Assembly (NCBI GenBank): GCA_022925895.1
Contig: JAKSYS010000521.1
Coordinates: 1 to 44,409 of the forward strand
DNA: 44,409 nt
Reading direction: 5' to 3'
Source of the DNA: Fragilaria crotonensis
Taxonomy: Eukaryota; Bacillariophyta; Fragilariophyceae; Fragilariales; Fragilariaceae
In this document: positions 1 to 9,459 of the stretch, in pieces
Layout: every line of letters begins with the position of its first letter
Position numbering within the stretch: the first letter of the stretch is position 1
Notes under the pieces: generated by a model
Told to the model about the DNA's origin: nothing
What the model saw: the letters and a program-made list of their open reading frames with translations, nothing else
The model's database searches: none
Translations under genes and position numbers: made by a program

Positions 1-166
1 GAAGTCTGCGATGTTTGCGCGCGTAACCAAACACCATGCTTGATCGCAATTTGATGTCCCGTTTGATCATCAAATAAAATTGTGAATATAGTCTACATAT
101 CAAAATACTATACTGCAATACTGCTAAACCAGTACACACATCAACATAAACAGAGAACTGGACAGC

Positions 167-1569
167 ATGAGCGTACGTCAAGCGTTGATTCTTCTGTTCG
201 CATCAACGTCGAGTTCGGCCTTTTCCTTCGCCACTGCGTCGTCCTTCGATAAGACATCGTCATCGATACCGGTATCTGCTTCTCTCATGACTTTGGGTGC
301 TTCTTCTGCTGCTGCTAGTGTCAGTGCTGCAACTGATACAATCAGTTACTACCTCGATGACGTCCCAATGGGTCCTCCCGATGCGATTCTAGGCATCGCA
401 CAGGCCTTCCGCACTTGTACTGACGAACGCAAGGTTAATGTTTGTGTTGGAGCCTACCGCGATGAGAACGGTCAACCCTGGGTGTTGCCTTCAGTGCGAG
501 CTGCCGAACTCAAGATGATGCAAGATGGTGAAAATAAGGAATATCTTCCCATTGAAGGGGATGCACAATTCATTGAAAAGGCTTTACAATTCGCCTACGG
601 TTCTGGTGACGATGCTGCTCCTCTCGAACGTTTGGCGGCTGTCCAGACCTTGAGTGGGACAGGTGCGTGTCGCATCGGTGGGACGTTCTTGGCACGGTTC
701 CTCCCTGCCACGACCAAGATTTACATTCCAGTCCCAACCTGGGGAAATCACTGGAATATCATGGCCGATGCCGGTCTTGCAGCCGAACCGTACCGGTACT
801 ATTCTCGCGCCACCAATGGACTCGATTATGACGGTATGATGCAAGATATTGAAGCTGCCGAAGATGGGAGTGTCATTCTTCTTCATGCATGTGCTCACAA
901 TCCGACTGGATGTGACCCTACTCATGAGCAGTGGAAGGATCTCTGTACCTTGATGCAAAAGAAGAAACATATTGCCTTTTCGACTCGGCCTATCAAGGCT
1001 TTGCCTCCGGCGATGCCGAACAAGATGCCTTTTCCCTTCGATACTTTTGCAGTCAAAATGTTCCCGTTCTCTTGGCGCAATCCTTTGCTAAAAACTTTGG
1101 TTTGTACGGCGAACGATGTGGTACCTTTTCCATTCTCTGCTCCTCGCCGGAACAGAAAGAAAAGGTCATGTCTCAATTGAAACTCATCGTCCGTCCCATG
1201 TACAGCAGTCCACCCAAACATGGATCATCGATTGTCAAGACTGTCCTCTCCAACGAAGCCCTGACTGCCGACTATTATCAAGAATGCAAATCCATGGCCG
1301 ATCGCATCCTGGAAATGCGTTCCAAATTTGTTCAAGCGTTGGCCGCTGCAGGATCCACGCACGATTGGTCTCATGTGACGAATCAAATTGGGATGTTTGC
1401 CTTTACCGGAATGTCACCCGATATGGTGACGGAATTGACCGACACGTATGCCATTTATTTGACCAAGGATGGACGTATCAGTGTGGCGGGGTTGAATGAT
1501 GGAAATGTCGACTATGTGGCCAAGGCAGTCCATGCCGTGACGGACGGGAAGAGTATTACTGCAGCGTAA
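167..1569 (+). CDS. AAT: Aspartate aminotransferase, probably plastid-targeted, with one frameshift
   Basis: A class I PLP-dependent aminotransferase that interconverts aspartate/2-oxoglutarate and oxaloacetate/glutamate. The first frame (from the ATG at 167) carries the AYRDENGQPWVLP and HNPTGCDPTHEQW motifs. A second frame continues with FDSAYQGFASGD, the PLP-lysine segment SFAKNFGLYGERCG and the C-terminal GRISVAGLN arginine motif. The two frames meet at the TTTT run 977-980; one extra T would join them into about 467 residues, a full-length enzyme. The N-terminus is a hydrophobic signal peptide followed by SSAF, close to the diatom ASAFAP plastid-import motif, which suggests import into the complex plastid; this is inference. 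No intron is seen. It is either a sequencing undercall or a recent lesion, because both halves are well conserved. The identification is firm; the targeting is less so. Confidence 0.9.
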
Positions 1570-1914
1570 ATCGCGTTTAGGCGAACCTTATACATACATG
1601 GATTTTCTCAAGAACATATGGTGGTCATCAGTGAAAAAAGTTGGTATTGTATTTTGTGATTCGGTTTTGCTTTGTAGAGTGGCACATGCGTTCCAGACGA
1701 GGAGCCATGTCGCTATAGGGGCGACTCATAAGCATGGAGATGTTGATACCGTTGATATCATTTTTACGGAAGAAAATTAGATCGTTAAACTGCACACCGA
1801 CGCTTCAGTTCCCCTTACAAGCCCAACATTGCCAAGACAGCAATTGCCACACAGCACTTCAATGGGGGCTCGGATCTGAAAATTCGTCAATAGTGGTCCA
1901 CAAAGTCTAAAGTG
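1570..1914. other. Intergenic, convergent 3' regions
   Basis: The space between the ends of the aminotransferase (+) and the Fpg gene (-). A 60-codon open frame at 1598-1780 has no recognisable feature and is taken as 3' UTR. Nothing else is seen. Confidence 0.5.
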
Positions 1915-3112
1915 CTAAGTCTTTGGACTTGATCGCTTGGACCTGCGAGCGGGATGTGCAACTATTTTTCGTTTCTTGTCTTCAGTCGCAACCGAGATAT
2001 TCTCTTCCTTGATCGACGTTTTCCCTTTTTTCTTGTCCCCAACACTTGTCCTCTTTTTCCCCTTTTTACCGCGTTCACCTTCCCCGTCATCTTCATTATC
2101 CTTGATTGTTGCTTTCACTTTCTTGAGCTTTTGAATGGATGGAACAATGGCAGCAGTCCGAGCACGTGTGATTAAAAACTCCACGACTCTGCCTTGTGAA
2201 TCCTTCACGACGGTCGATGGACTATTTGATTTCCTCCACCGTACATGAAAAATCCAATCACTGGGAAAGTCATCTCCACGAACCAAACAATCAATGGCAG
2301 TTACCAGTATCGTCTTCAAGTTGTCCAGCAACGTACGGACCTGACTTTCCGATAGGTGTGTCTGTTCGGGATGTACTTTCGATTGGTACAAAACTTCATC
2401 AGCAATCCAATTCCCTACTAATGACACGCTTTTGATCCAGCAAAATTGTTTTAATGGCAACACGCTGATTCGTCAGTTGGCGAAGAAACTTTTGACGTGC
2501 ATCCTCAGTGTCGACGGTTGTAGTGGCAGTGTCAGTGTCGGCAGTGGCAGTGGAACTGCTTCCCGTCAATACCGACAAGGCATCGGGTGCCAACTCACCA
2601 AAGCCACTTTCGAGTGATGCTTTGAACGCTACCCAACCAAATCGTCGTGGATCACTAAAGCATGCTTCGTGTGATCCACATTGGAATTTAATAAATGTAT
2701 GTTTTGGTGGGTATTCTTCAACTTCGTCATCGTCGTCATTATCATTGTCGTCACGCGACCGCTCCATGGATTTCAATGTGAGGACTCGGTTTGGAGTCGA
2801 TATCCTGCCCGTCATTCCCATGTGAAGGAAGAGATAAAAGCATTCCAATTTCGTGTTTGTACTTTTATCCTTGCCACCCACACCCTGAAGGATCATACAC
2901 ATTAGTTTTCCCTTGCGCTGTACATCGACGAGGTACACATGATTGCTCAAGTGTAGGACTTCTTCTTTTCGGACAAAGTATCGATGTGGCTTTTTGGCAC
3001 CATCCGCATTCGTCGCATCCAGAGGGATCAATTCAATGGTGAGAGCTGTCGATGTCGAGACAAGTGGAAGCAACAAACGACGAAAGCTTTCAACTTCAGG
3101 CAGTTCGGGCAT
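1915..3112 (-). CDS. FPG1: Formamidopyrimidine-DNA glycosylase (plant/fungal-type Fpg), with one frameshift
   Basis: A base-excision repair glycosylase/AP lyase for oxidised purines. The start at 3112 gives MPELPEVE, where the exposed Pro is the Schiff-base nucleophile and the following Glu is catalytic. Further family marks are QRKGKLM (the beta-elimination Lys), LHMGMTGR, FSDPRRFG, and in the second frame VGNWIADEVLYQSKVHPEQ, the helix-two-turn-helix. There is no zinc finger; the C-terminus is a long Lys/Arg-rich tail (GKKGKKR, RRSKRSSPKT), as in plant and fungal Fpg. The frame breaks at the + strand T run 2430-2433 (A run in the coding sense). Two more bases there would give a DQK-to-VGNW spacing matching the family and about 399 residues in total. 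Gln/Ser/Thr-poor conserved parts flank a Thr/Asp-rich insert. The gene is head-to-head with the glycosyltransferase at 3727. Confidence 0.9.
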
Positions 3113-3726
3113 GGTTGCGAAAACAAAAAACGAAAAGAGGAAATGATATCGTCATATATATATATAGTAAAGTGCACATTCATGTGTGCGTCATGCGTGC
3201 TAGGCTCGCAATTCTGTTTCGCCGCGCAGCACACTCTAGTAGAGCGAGACAGTTTGACTCGAGAACTCCCGGAAACGGCGTACCCTGGCATGCGAGAACG
3301 TCCACGTTTCCTTAACTGTAGAATGTGATATCCTTGCCGGCCTGCGCGACAGTTTGGTTCAATCAAGATATTTGATATATGAATATACATACTCAAATAT
3401 ATATGTACGGAGTACTTCGTTCGGAGTATGATAGCGTACAAGTATACTTGTGGTATAGTTTATAGTTCACGCACGTTGTTCGTTCGAGTCATACACATGC
3501 TGTCGTATGCAACAATTTCTCGAACTTGCAGTACAAACACACACAGTACAAGGTACTCTACCGGTAGTACTCCTGTACGCTACTATACAATACCATTTAA
3601 TTGCTCATACTACATTGATGGCCCCATGGCCGATGCGACAACAACGCGTTTTGGAACAACTGTTTGCCGGAAACCCCATCATCTGCCTATCATCATCATC
3701 ATCATCATCAGCAGTACTGGTACATG
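3113..3726. promoter_or_regulatory. Head-to-head intergenic region, probable bidirectional promoter
   Basis: This 614-bp stretch separates the divergent Fpg and glycosyltransferase starts and should hold both promoters. It contains an AT dinucleotide run (3154-3166), the TACGGAGTAC motif (3406-3415) followed by CGGAGTAT, and a CAT microsatellite just upstream of the glycosyltransferase ATG. No open frame in it looks coding. Confidence 0.4.
3691..3709 (+). repeat. CAT trinucleotide microsatellite
   Basis: About six uninterrupted CAT units lie directly before the ATG pair at 3724/3727. They would encode a His run only if translation began at an upstream non-ATG codon. The paralogue at 9460 begins with the equivalent of the ATG at 3727, so the tract is read as 5' UTR. 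Confidence 0.8.
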
Positions 3727-5085
3727 ATGGTGCAACGATCGTTTGTAACAGCTGCCATTGCTTCTTTCATGGCATTTCTGTTGGTTTGTGTTTACATACC
3801 GAATCTGTTTCGAGCGATTGCTGCACTACCGGCATCACCTACACCACCTAGTAGAAGTAGCGACCAACACCGTGTTCGTCCTCATTCTCAGTTGCTAAAG
3901 CCAGTGCCCTTGAAAAATGTTGTTGTTAGTCGTGTTGCGGATGAAGTTGAAAATGTAACAAATATCACAATCGCAACAGAACCAAAGAAGAATAGAAAAC
4001 GTCGCAAACACAAACAAGCAGCACTCGACAACACCAACAATAACAACAACAGTTCCAGTACAATTTTGCTATCACGACAAATCTATCGCGGACCACTGAC
4101 ACAGCCCAATACACTCAATGATTTGAATAAAACAAAAATTGTGGGTTTCATTAGCGGTGGATATTCCAGAATTGGAAGACTATGGTACAATCGTTTGGAA
4201 ACGTTGGGCTACAACAATCATTACATCATTTGTACGGATAACGAAACTTGCAATTCGTTTCGGCAGGATGATACAAGTATTAGTACTCAACAACAATATC
4301 GCACAGAAGCCAGTTTCATACCACCTGAACCATCCAAATACGCAACACTACGATATGCCAAAAAACTACGACATCGAGTCCTAATGATGTTTGCTCATCG
4401 ATGGGTGTACCTCTTGGAACAGCTGAAACTTGGAAATCACATTTTGCTGACGGACGTGGACAATATCTTTACTTCCTATTATGATATGAACCAATTGGAA
4501 CAATCCGAATACGATGTATATCACGCACTCGAAACCAAACATCCCACAGATGTCTTTCATCATCAAGGATTTGTCTTTTGTGGTGGCATGGCATGGTTCC
4601 GTTCGTCACCTCGGACCATTCGATACATTGAAGAAATGGTTCATCGGTGTGGTATGGAATGTGACGATCAAGTCCTACTGAATCAGATACTGGCGTATGA
4701 TCTTGGCATGCAATGGAATCGAACTGGAGCGGAACATAAGGAAGTGACGACTCATACTGACGATACCAATGTAACGATTGATGGTTTAGGAAATCATTTT
4801 GATCGCATCGTTGGAATCGTCACCAAGGGATTCACGGGGTACAGTGAGGCTATTGGACTCAAGATTCAAGTTTGGGATCGTGATTTTGCCTATCGTGGCA
4901 AGGCAGATCCATCCATTTGTCCTGTCCACAACTGGGTGTCCATGCCATTCGTCACTGTCATTACTCGAGCCGAAACCATGGCAGCGAAAGAACGGTCCTT
5001 CCGTGTTTGGGATCAGCACTGTCCCAACGAGTACACGAATTTAACACGTGGGATTTCACAAAAACCAGTTGCAAGCAAATCATGA
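3727..5085 (+). CDS. Type II Golgi glycosyltransferase, single GT-A domain (Nucleotid_trans-like)
   Basis: A 452-residue protein of the nucleotide-diphospho-sugar transferase kind (PF03407-like, to which the plant GT77 enzymes belong). Residues about 7-28 form an uncleaved signal anchor (VTAAIASFMAFLLVCVYIP). Then come a linker with a basic KKNRKRRKHK stretch and Asn/Ser runs, and one catalytic unit beginning GPLTQPN at 4090. It holds LLTDVDNIF, whose DVD is the metal-binding DXD motif, and CDDQVLLNQILAYDLG. The first Met of the pair at 3724/3727 is equally possible; 3727 was chosen because the paralogue at 9460 starts MVQRSF. Several N-glycosylation sequons (NKT, NVT, NET) fit a lumenal domain. 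The sugar and acceptor are unknown. It is the single-unit version of the triple protein at 9460. Confidence 0.85.
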   Translation: MVQRSFVTAAIASFMAFLLVCVYIPNLFRAIAALPASPTPPSRSSDQHRVRPHSQLLKPVPLKNVVVSRVADEVENVTNITIATEPKKNRKRRKHKQAALDNTNNNNNSSSTILLSRQIYRGPLTQPNTLNDLNKTKIVGFISGGYSRIGRLWYNRLETLGYNNHYIICTDNETCNSFRQDDTSISTQQQYRTEASFIPPEPSKYATLRYAKKLRHRVLMMFAHRWVYLLEQLKLGNHILLTDVDNIFTSYYDMNQLEQSEYDVYHALETKHPTDVFHHQGFVFCGGMAWFRSSPRTIRYIEEMVHRCGMECDDQVLLNQILAYDLGMQWNRTGAEHKEVTTHTDDTNVTIDGLGNHFDRIVGIVTKGFTGYSEAIGLKIQVWDRDFAYRGKADPSICPVHNWVSMPFVTVITRAETMAAKERSFRVWDQHCPNEYTNLTRGISQKPVASKS

Positions 5086-6106
5086 GGATTCGGATTTCGT
5101 TTGGACACTAATGGTTCCAAATCCAGGGCAAACTCTGAGGCACAATCAACAGATTTTGTTGGAGCGACTTTATGCGTTGTCATGATGACCATCGTCCTTT
5201 CAACAAGAGAATTGAGCCCAACAATACAGTTTCGTTGTTGAAAGTTCTTGACCTTCAGCCAGGGAGCTTCAATTGTTCCTGTTTTTCGTAGACACGCGAA
5301 AGCCGTGGGGTTGTAAAAGGATTCCAATACCCCTGAGTCAGTCCTTACCAAATAGCTCTATGATGCTGTGAACTACCATGCAATACGAGAGGCTGCTGCT
5401 GTCGGGATTTCGGGAGTGGAGACGGAAGACAATATGATGAAACTCACCGATGGCCTTACTAGCCATGGTCGTAGTAACTGACCGTCGGCGTGTGTTATTT
5501 GGTTCGATCATGTCCAATTTCTGAGAAATGAGTGTCGGTGATGACTGATGGCCCTATGTTATCAATTGCATTGATACCGCCTGCACGCTACAAGATGAGC
5601 TGCGCGGGTTATTGTTCATGCTGTCGTCGTGACTTCAAGGCATTGCAAGTTATCGTTAACCTGCGCCATATCCTATATTATGCTAGTGCCAAACGGCGGC
5701 ACTTATAGTCACTTTGAGCCCGACAACGCCATTCCCTTGGAAATTCCATCACACTCGGAGGGCAATCCTAAATCACTAACGAACGTCTTGCCTGGAAGGA
5801 ACCTATTGGAATCAAATCGTCCTGTTTTGTAACAGAAAGGGATGCTGACGTCGCCAGCGATACTCCGTCCAAGGCAAGAGTAGATGGAGGGAGCACTACC
5901 AAGGCTACTCCGACAGAGCCCTGCTTGTAGTGGTTCCAGAGTCACTTGTCGGGTCACGTCGTGGCGATGATGATTGTGATGGTGGTAGTGAAAGGCATAG
6001 AGAAGGGCATTTCGATGCAATGACGACAGGGATAAGATGTACTCGGAATACTTCTCAGCGGAGTAGTCCGTAGCAAATGAATACCGATAGATCTCGGTCG
6101 GTACCA
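5086..6106. other. Intergenic region with a probable copia scrap
   Basis: No intact gene lies here. A short stretch near 5368-5480 resembles the end of a copia RNase H domain (separate entry). An open frame antisense to the end of the glycosyltransferase (5013-5351) lacks an ATG, and another overlapping the end of the GatA gene (5709-6116) also begins with a non-ATG codon and shows no family features. Both were left out. Confidence 0.4.
5368..5480 (+). mobile_element. Possible Ty1/copia (CoDi-like) RNase H remnant
   Basis: The frame from 5368 reads VNYHAIREAAAVGISGVETEDNM, cut here at the Met. This resembles the copia RNase H end, where a YHxxRE motif is followed by a Gly-Ile/Val segment and then a NxADxxTK motif; the last is degenerate here. 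Nothing upstream or downstream restores a longer element, so it would be a small relic. This is inference from one motif. Confidence 0.35.
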
Positions 6107-7678
6107 CTACCGGCAATCCTCCGTGGAAGCAACGCTACGTTGAAGCTCAGCAGCCACCTCGAGAACTTTTTCATCAGAACTCCCAACTATCTGAAGTCCA
6201 ACTGGTTTGTGTACATCTCTTGACCAGGGAATGGATATAGCAGGTAAACATGCCAAACTTACAGGAACTGTAAAAACATCGTTTGCAAACATTCCTGTGG
6301 GATCCAAATCAGTTGAGTTTGGGAATGACAAGCACGTGGGTGTCAGAAGGACATCTACTGTATCCAACGCCTGCCTCATTTGTTTCGACACTTGGGCACG
6401 AATTGTCGATGCCGCTTCGTAATGAGTGTGAAATCGATCTGACGACAACACCGATGTTCCGCTCAAGATTCGTCGTAGAACTTCCTGGCCGAACCCCACA
6501 CTTCGGGTTGTTGCGTATTTACTCTCCAACACTGACAAATCATCAAGAGTGGTGTGTGTACTTCCCCTTTGATCTGATAATCCATATCGTAGGCCATCGT
6601 ATCGACTGAGGTTTGAACTTGCTTCGGCACTTGCAATAATGTAGTAGGTTGCAAGCGATGCTCGAATCATGTCACTCGAAATCACACTGCTTGGTATTTC
6701 AACCAGCGTGGCACCATTTTGTTGCAGATATCTAGCTGCGTCGGCCCACGCATCCAGGATTTCTTTGGGGCAACCGTCCACAGAAAAGGCGGAAGGAATA
6801 CCAACCAGCAAACTTTTGCGATCGTTCGTAACAGTCTGGTGTGCATGCGAGACTGTTGAATCTGTAACGCTCTCTTGCTTGTCAAGTTCCATCTGATGCA
6901 TAATAATAGCCATACACTCGGCGGTAGGAGCGAGGCATCCTATAGTGTCCAGGGATGAAGCATAGCTAACTAGGCCTTTCCTGGATAGTCTACCAATGGA
7001 TGGTTTAAAGCCAGATATGCCACACCATGCAGCAGGCAATCGAATGGAACCGCCTGTATCGGAAGCCAACGACACGATGGATGATCCGTGTGCCACAGAC
7101 GCAGCGGATCCACATGATGAACCGCCGGCATACCAAATGTCCATTTCGTCCGTTGCGACCATGTGGTCCTCGAGAATTGCATCGTGAGATTTTTTGATTT
7201 CTTGTTGCCATTGATCGTATGATCTTTCTGAGATTGTCATGAGAGGAATCGGGTTCTTAGTAAAATTGCTGGTTCCTTCACCAAGATTAGTGCCCAAACT
7301 GCCCATTCCAAATTCGTCCATCTGAGTAGTACCGATAACTATCGCACCAGCGGATCTTAGAATTCGCACAACGTCGGCATCGTAGCCACAGGAAACACCA
7401 GTGGCCAGCATACGGCTTGATGCCGTGAGAGGCATCTCTCTCACTGCCAAATTCGCTTTGATGGATATCGGGATACCCGCTAGCGGTCCCTCACTCTTGT
7501 CAACTTGCTCCAAAATGAATTCCTTGGAATTCAAATGTGTAAAAGCGTTCAACCCCCATCGTTCCTCTCCTGCCACTGCCAATGAATGACAATACGTGAC
7601 CAGTTCTTGTTTCGTTATCCGACCGCTAGCAATCAAATGTTGCGCCAGAGACACTGTCAATCTTGATGTTCTTGTCAT
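6107..7678 (-). CDS. gatA: Glutamyl-tRNA(Gln) amidotransferase subunit A, mitochondrial type
   Basis: A 523-residue amidase-signature protein, the subunit that releases ammonia from glutamine to turn Glu-tRNA(Gln) into Gln-tRNA(Gln). The Ser-cisSer-Lys triad is visible: Lys in GIPISIKANLAV, Ser in SDTGGSIRLPAAWCG and Ser in AGGSSCGSAASVA. Other marks are TTQMDEFGMGSLGTN, GFKPSIGRLSRKGLVSYASS, the VFTVPVSLACLPAISIPW segment and PVGLQIVGS. About 40 extra residues lie between TKNP and GGSS, as in the mitochondrial QRSL1-type subunits, and the usual GGSSGGS reads GGSSCGS. The ATG at 7678 is the first in frame; the frame upstream opens only with GTG. The N-terminus (RTSRLTVSLAQHLIASGRI) could serve as a mitochondrial presequence. 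No frame break is seen. Confidence 0.9.
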   Translation of the reverse strand: MTRTSRLTVSLAQHLIASGRITKQELVTYCHSLAVAGEERWGLNAFTHLNSKEFILEQVDKSEGPLAGIPISIKANLAVREMPLTASSRMLATGVSCGYDADVVRILRSAGAIVIGTTQMDEFGMGSLGTNLGEGTSNFTKNPIPLMTISERSYDQWQQEIKKSHDAILEDHMVATDEMDIWYAGGSSCGSAASVAHGSSIVSLASDTGGSIRLPAAWCGISGFKPSIGRLSRKGLVSYASSLDTIGCLAPTAECMAIIMHQMELDKQESVTDSTVSHAHQTVTNDRKSLLVGIPSAFSVDGCPKEILDAWADAARYLQQNGATLVEIPSSVISSDMIRASLATYYIIASAEASSNLSRYDGLRYGLSDQRGSTHTTLDDLSVLESKYATTRSVGFGQEVLRRILSGTSVLSSDRFHTHYEAASTIRAQVSKQMRQALDTVDVLLTPTCLSFPNSTDLDPTGMFANDVFTVPVSLACLPAISIPWSRDVHKPVGLQIVGSSDEKVLEVAAELQRSVASTEDCR

Positions 7679-8183
7679 GTCTTTATATTGTATAGTATTG
7701 TAATACTCAATGTGCTGTTGTTGATAGCAGATAGTGACTCTTGTCGAAGAGATGTGAAAGGGGCTGTTCGCCCTTCTTGCTCTCGAACAGTACTTGCACT
7801 GGCATGAAACGTTAAAGATAAACACTATTCATATCTGTATATCATACTATGATACTAAAACAGTGTAGCACGGAGCCGTCTGCAATATATATATGGCGAT
7901 ATGATGTACTCAGCGGCAGCACGTAAAATAGAACTGGGATTTTTACTTTATAACTCAGTGTTTGCTAAAGCAGTCCTACAGTATACTTTAGCGTACTGTA
8001 CGGTGTTTAACATCTAGCGAAAACTATACATGGATGGAATGCATCTGATACTCCAAGGATGCGAAATCAAACGTTCTGTGATCTTCTTAAGACGGATCTG
8101 AATGCATTGCTCCAGTAATAACTTTGATCGAGCTTCAGAGCGCCATTCTAGAGATGCGGAATTGGCGTATAACAGCGGGAATA
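7679..8183. other. Intergenic, no gene recognised
   Basis: Upstream region of gatA and downstream region of the CDF fragment. It is AT-rich with short palindromic GTAC/TATA stretches. No coding frame is supported. Confidence 0.4.
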
Positions 8184-8906
8184 TCAATCCCGATGTTCAC
8201 GCGATTTGTGTTCATCTCTCTCATCCGCATGGATACTTCGAAGCTCTCTACAGGTCGACACTAGACCGGAGAGGAGAGGAAAGAGTGAAAACAATATTAG
8301 AGCAGAAACAACTATGGCAGCCGTGGCATCCGCTTCTTCCGATGTGACCTCGTGCGCAAGGTGGGCAACTGTTGCAGCGATAATCACTGCCAAGCTACGT
8401 AATGTATCAACAAAGACATGCTGCGGGAGAGGGACAAGTGTGAGCACGTCGAAATTAAAAGAAACCTATTCCCTTTGTCCCCCAAACGTACCGTGTAGGC
8501 TGAACACATATTAAGGTTGGCTTCATTGTCACCTCCGTGTTTTTCTTCTTCGTCGCGTTCATCACGCCTTAGACTTTGTCGTCCGTCAACGTCTTCGTTG
8601 GCACTATTTCCAACTTCCTGCTCCAGTGTTGTCATGGCATACGCCACTTCCATGCCTTCCAAGCGATCGTCAAACGCTATATCCTCCATGTCGACGTTGC
8701 AGTGACCCAACACTGCTACTCTGAGTGCTCCCATGCCCAAAACGTTTCGAGGGCGTGGCATACCCGAACAATCGCTTGGCACGGGCGAAGCAAAACAACA
8801 TGTTGACCAGGTCGAGCAAGAGGTTGAGACATGAGAAGATAAGCATGATAGACAAATTTGGCTCCCCTTGCTCGCTTCGATCACGAACTAAATCAAGCAG
8901 TAACAT
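8184..8906 (-). pseudogene. Truncated cation diffusion facilitator (CDF) zinc-type transporter, TM4-TM6 only
   Basis: Two exons reproduce the C-terminal half of a CDF transporter. From the ATG at 8906, LSIMLIFSCLNLLLDLVNMLF corresponds to TM4. An acidic/His loop (RRDERDEEEKHGG) leads to NLNMCSAYT, which splices to HVFVDTLRSLAVIIAATVAH, i.e. TM5 with the HxxxD metal site. ATAAIVVSALILFSLFPLL is TM6. TM1-TM3 and the cytoplasmic C-terminal domain are not found nearby. The frame shifts between FARAKRLFGYATP and LRVAVLGHCN; two extra bases in the run TTTT of the coding strand (AAAA on +, near 8740) would fit. The missing half suggests a gene fragment, though a short half-transporter cannot be excluded. 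Confidence 0.7.
8421..8491 (-). other. Intron in the CDF fragment
   Basis: A 71-bp intron. On the minus strand it starts GTACGT and ends CCGCAG, in phase 0. Removal joins NMCSAYT to HVFVDTL, giving the conserved TM5 zinc site. Confidence 0.8.
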
Positions 8907-9459
8907 CTCAACTTAGAGCTAGATCATTTGTCCTGCCGTTAGTTCTAGTTTACGAATATATATAAAGTTGAGAATTACTCCAAGGAAGAGGGGGGTAAGT
9001 CGCGAATACTTTTCGCTGTGCCAGAGCGCACGATACGGTACAAGTACTCGAAGAGTACCTGCGTCCTGCGTATGACCACACCATGACCATTATGACGGTT
9101 CGTACTATGAGGGTGTTCGTGATTCGGAATATATGCAAATAATATTGTTGAAATCAGATCGATGTTTTGTCCCATACACATATATGCTTGGAGTATATGA
9201 TAGGTCCTTTAAGCAGGTGTAAATGCCTTATTCTAAAATACATCGTTGTGAACTCCAATATTAATGTCAGGTTCGTACTGTATGAGGCATCAACATACGC
9301 CAACTATGAACGTCAAACATCATCCTTGAGTACAACTCCGTACGGAGTGCTCCGTACATCATAAATTGTTCCTCCCTTGCCACAAACGCACCATGAATCG
9401 CTCATGGTGGCAAGTGGCAACGAAACGATCTTCTGCTTCTCATAAGCAGTAATCTCACA
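8907..9459. other. Intergenic, upstream of the triple glycosyltransferase
   Basis: No CDF N-terminal half is found here. The stretch contains the 14-bp perfect palindrome ACTCCGTACGGAGT (9335-9348), followed by a further TCCGTAC, about 110 bp before the start codon at 9460. Confidence 0.4.
9335..9348. repeat. Palindromic CGGAGT motif
   Basis: ACTCCGTACGGAGT is a perfect 14-bp palindrome. The half-site CGGAGTA/TACTCCG recurs in other intergenic regions of the window, which makes it a candidate regulatory or repeat-derived site. Confidence 0.6.

Noticed and set aside
3664-3726. N-terminal extension of the glycosyltransferase with a His run
   Set aside because: It opens with TTG, and the paralogue at 9460 starts at the position equivalent to the ATG at 3727. 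The His run is a microsatellite in the 5' region.
5013-5351. Minus-strand frame antisense to the end of the glycosyltransferase
   Set aside because: No ATG start and no recognisable domain; it overlaps a well-supported gene.
5709-6116. Minus-strand frame after gatA
   Set aside because: Begins with a non-ATG codon, overlaps the gatA stop in another frame and has a His-rich low-complexity part; no family signature.
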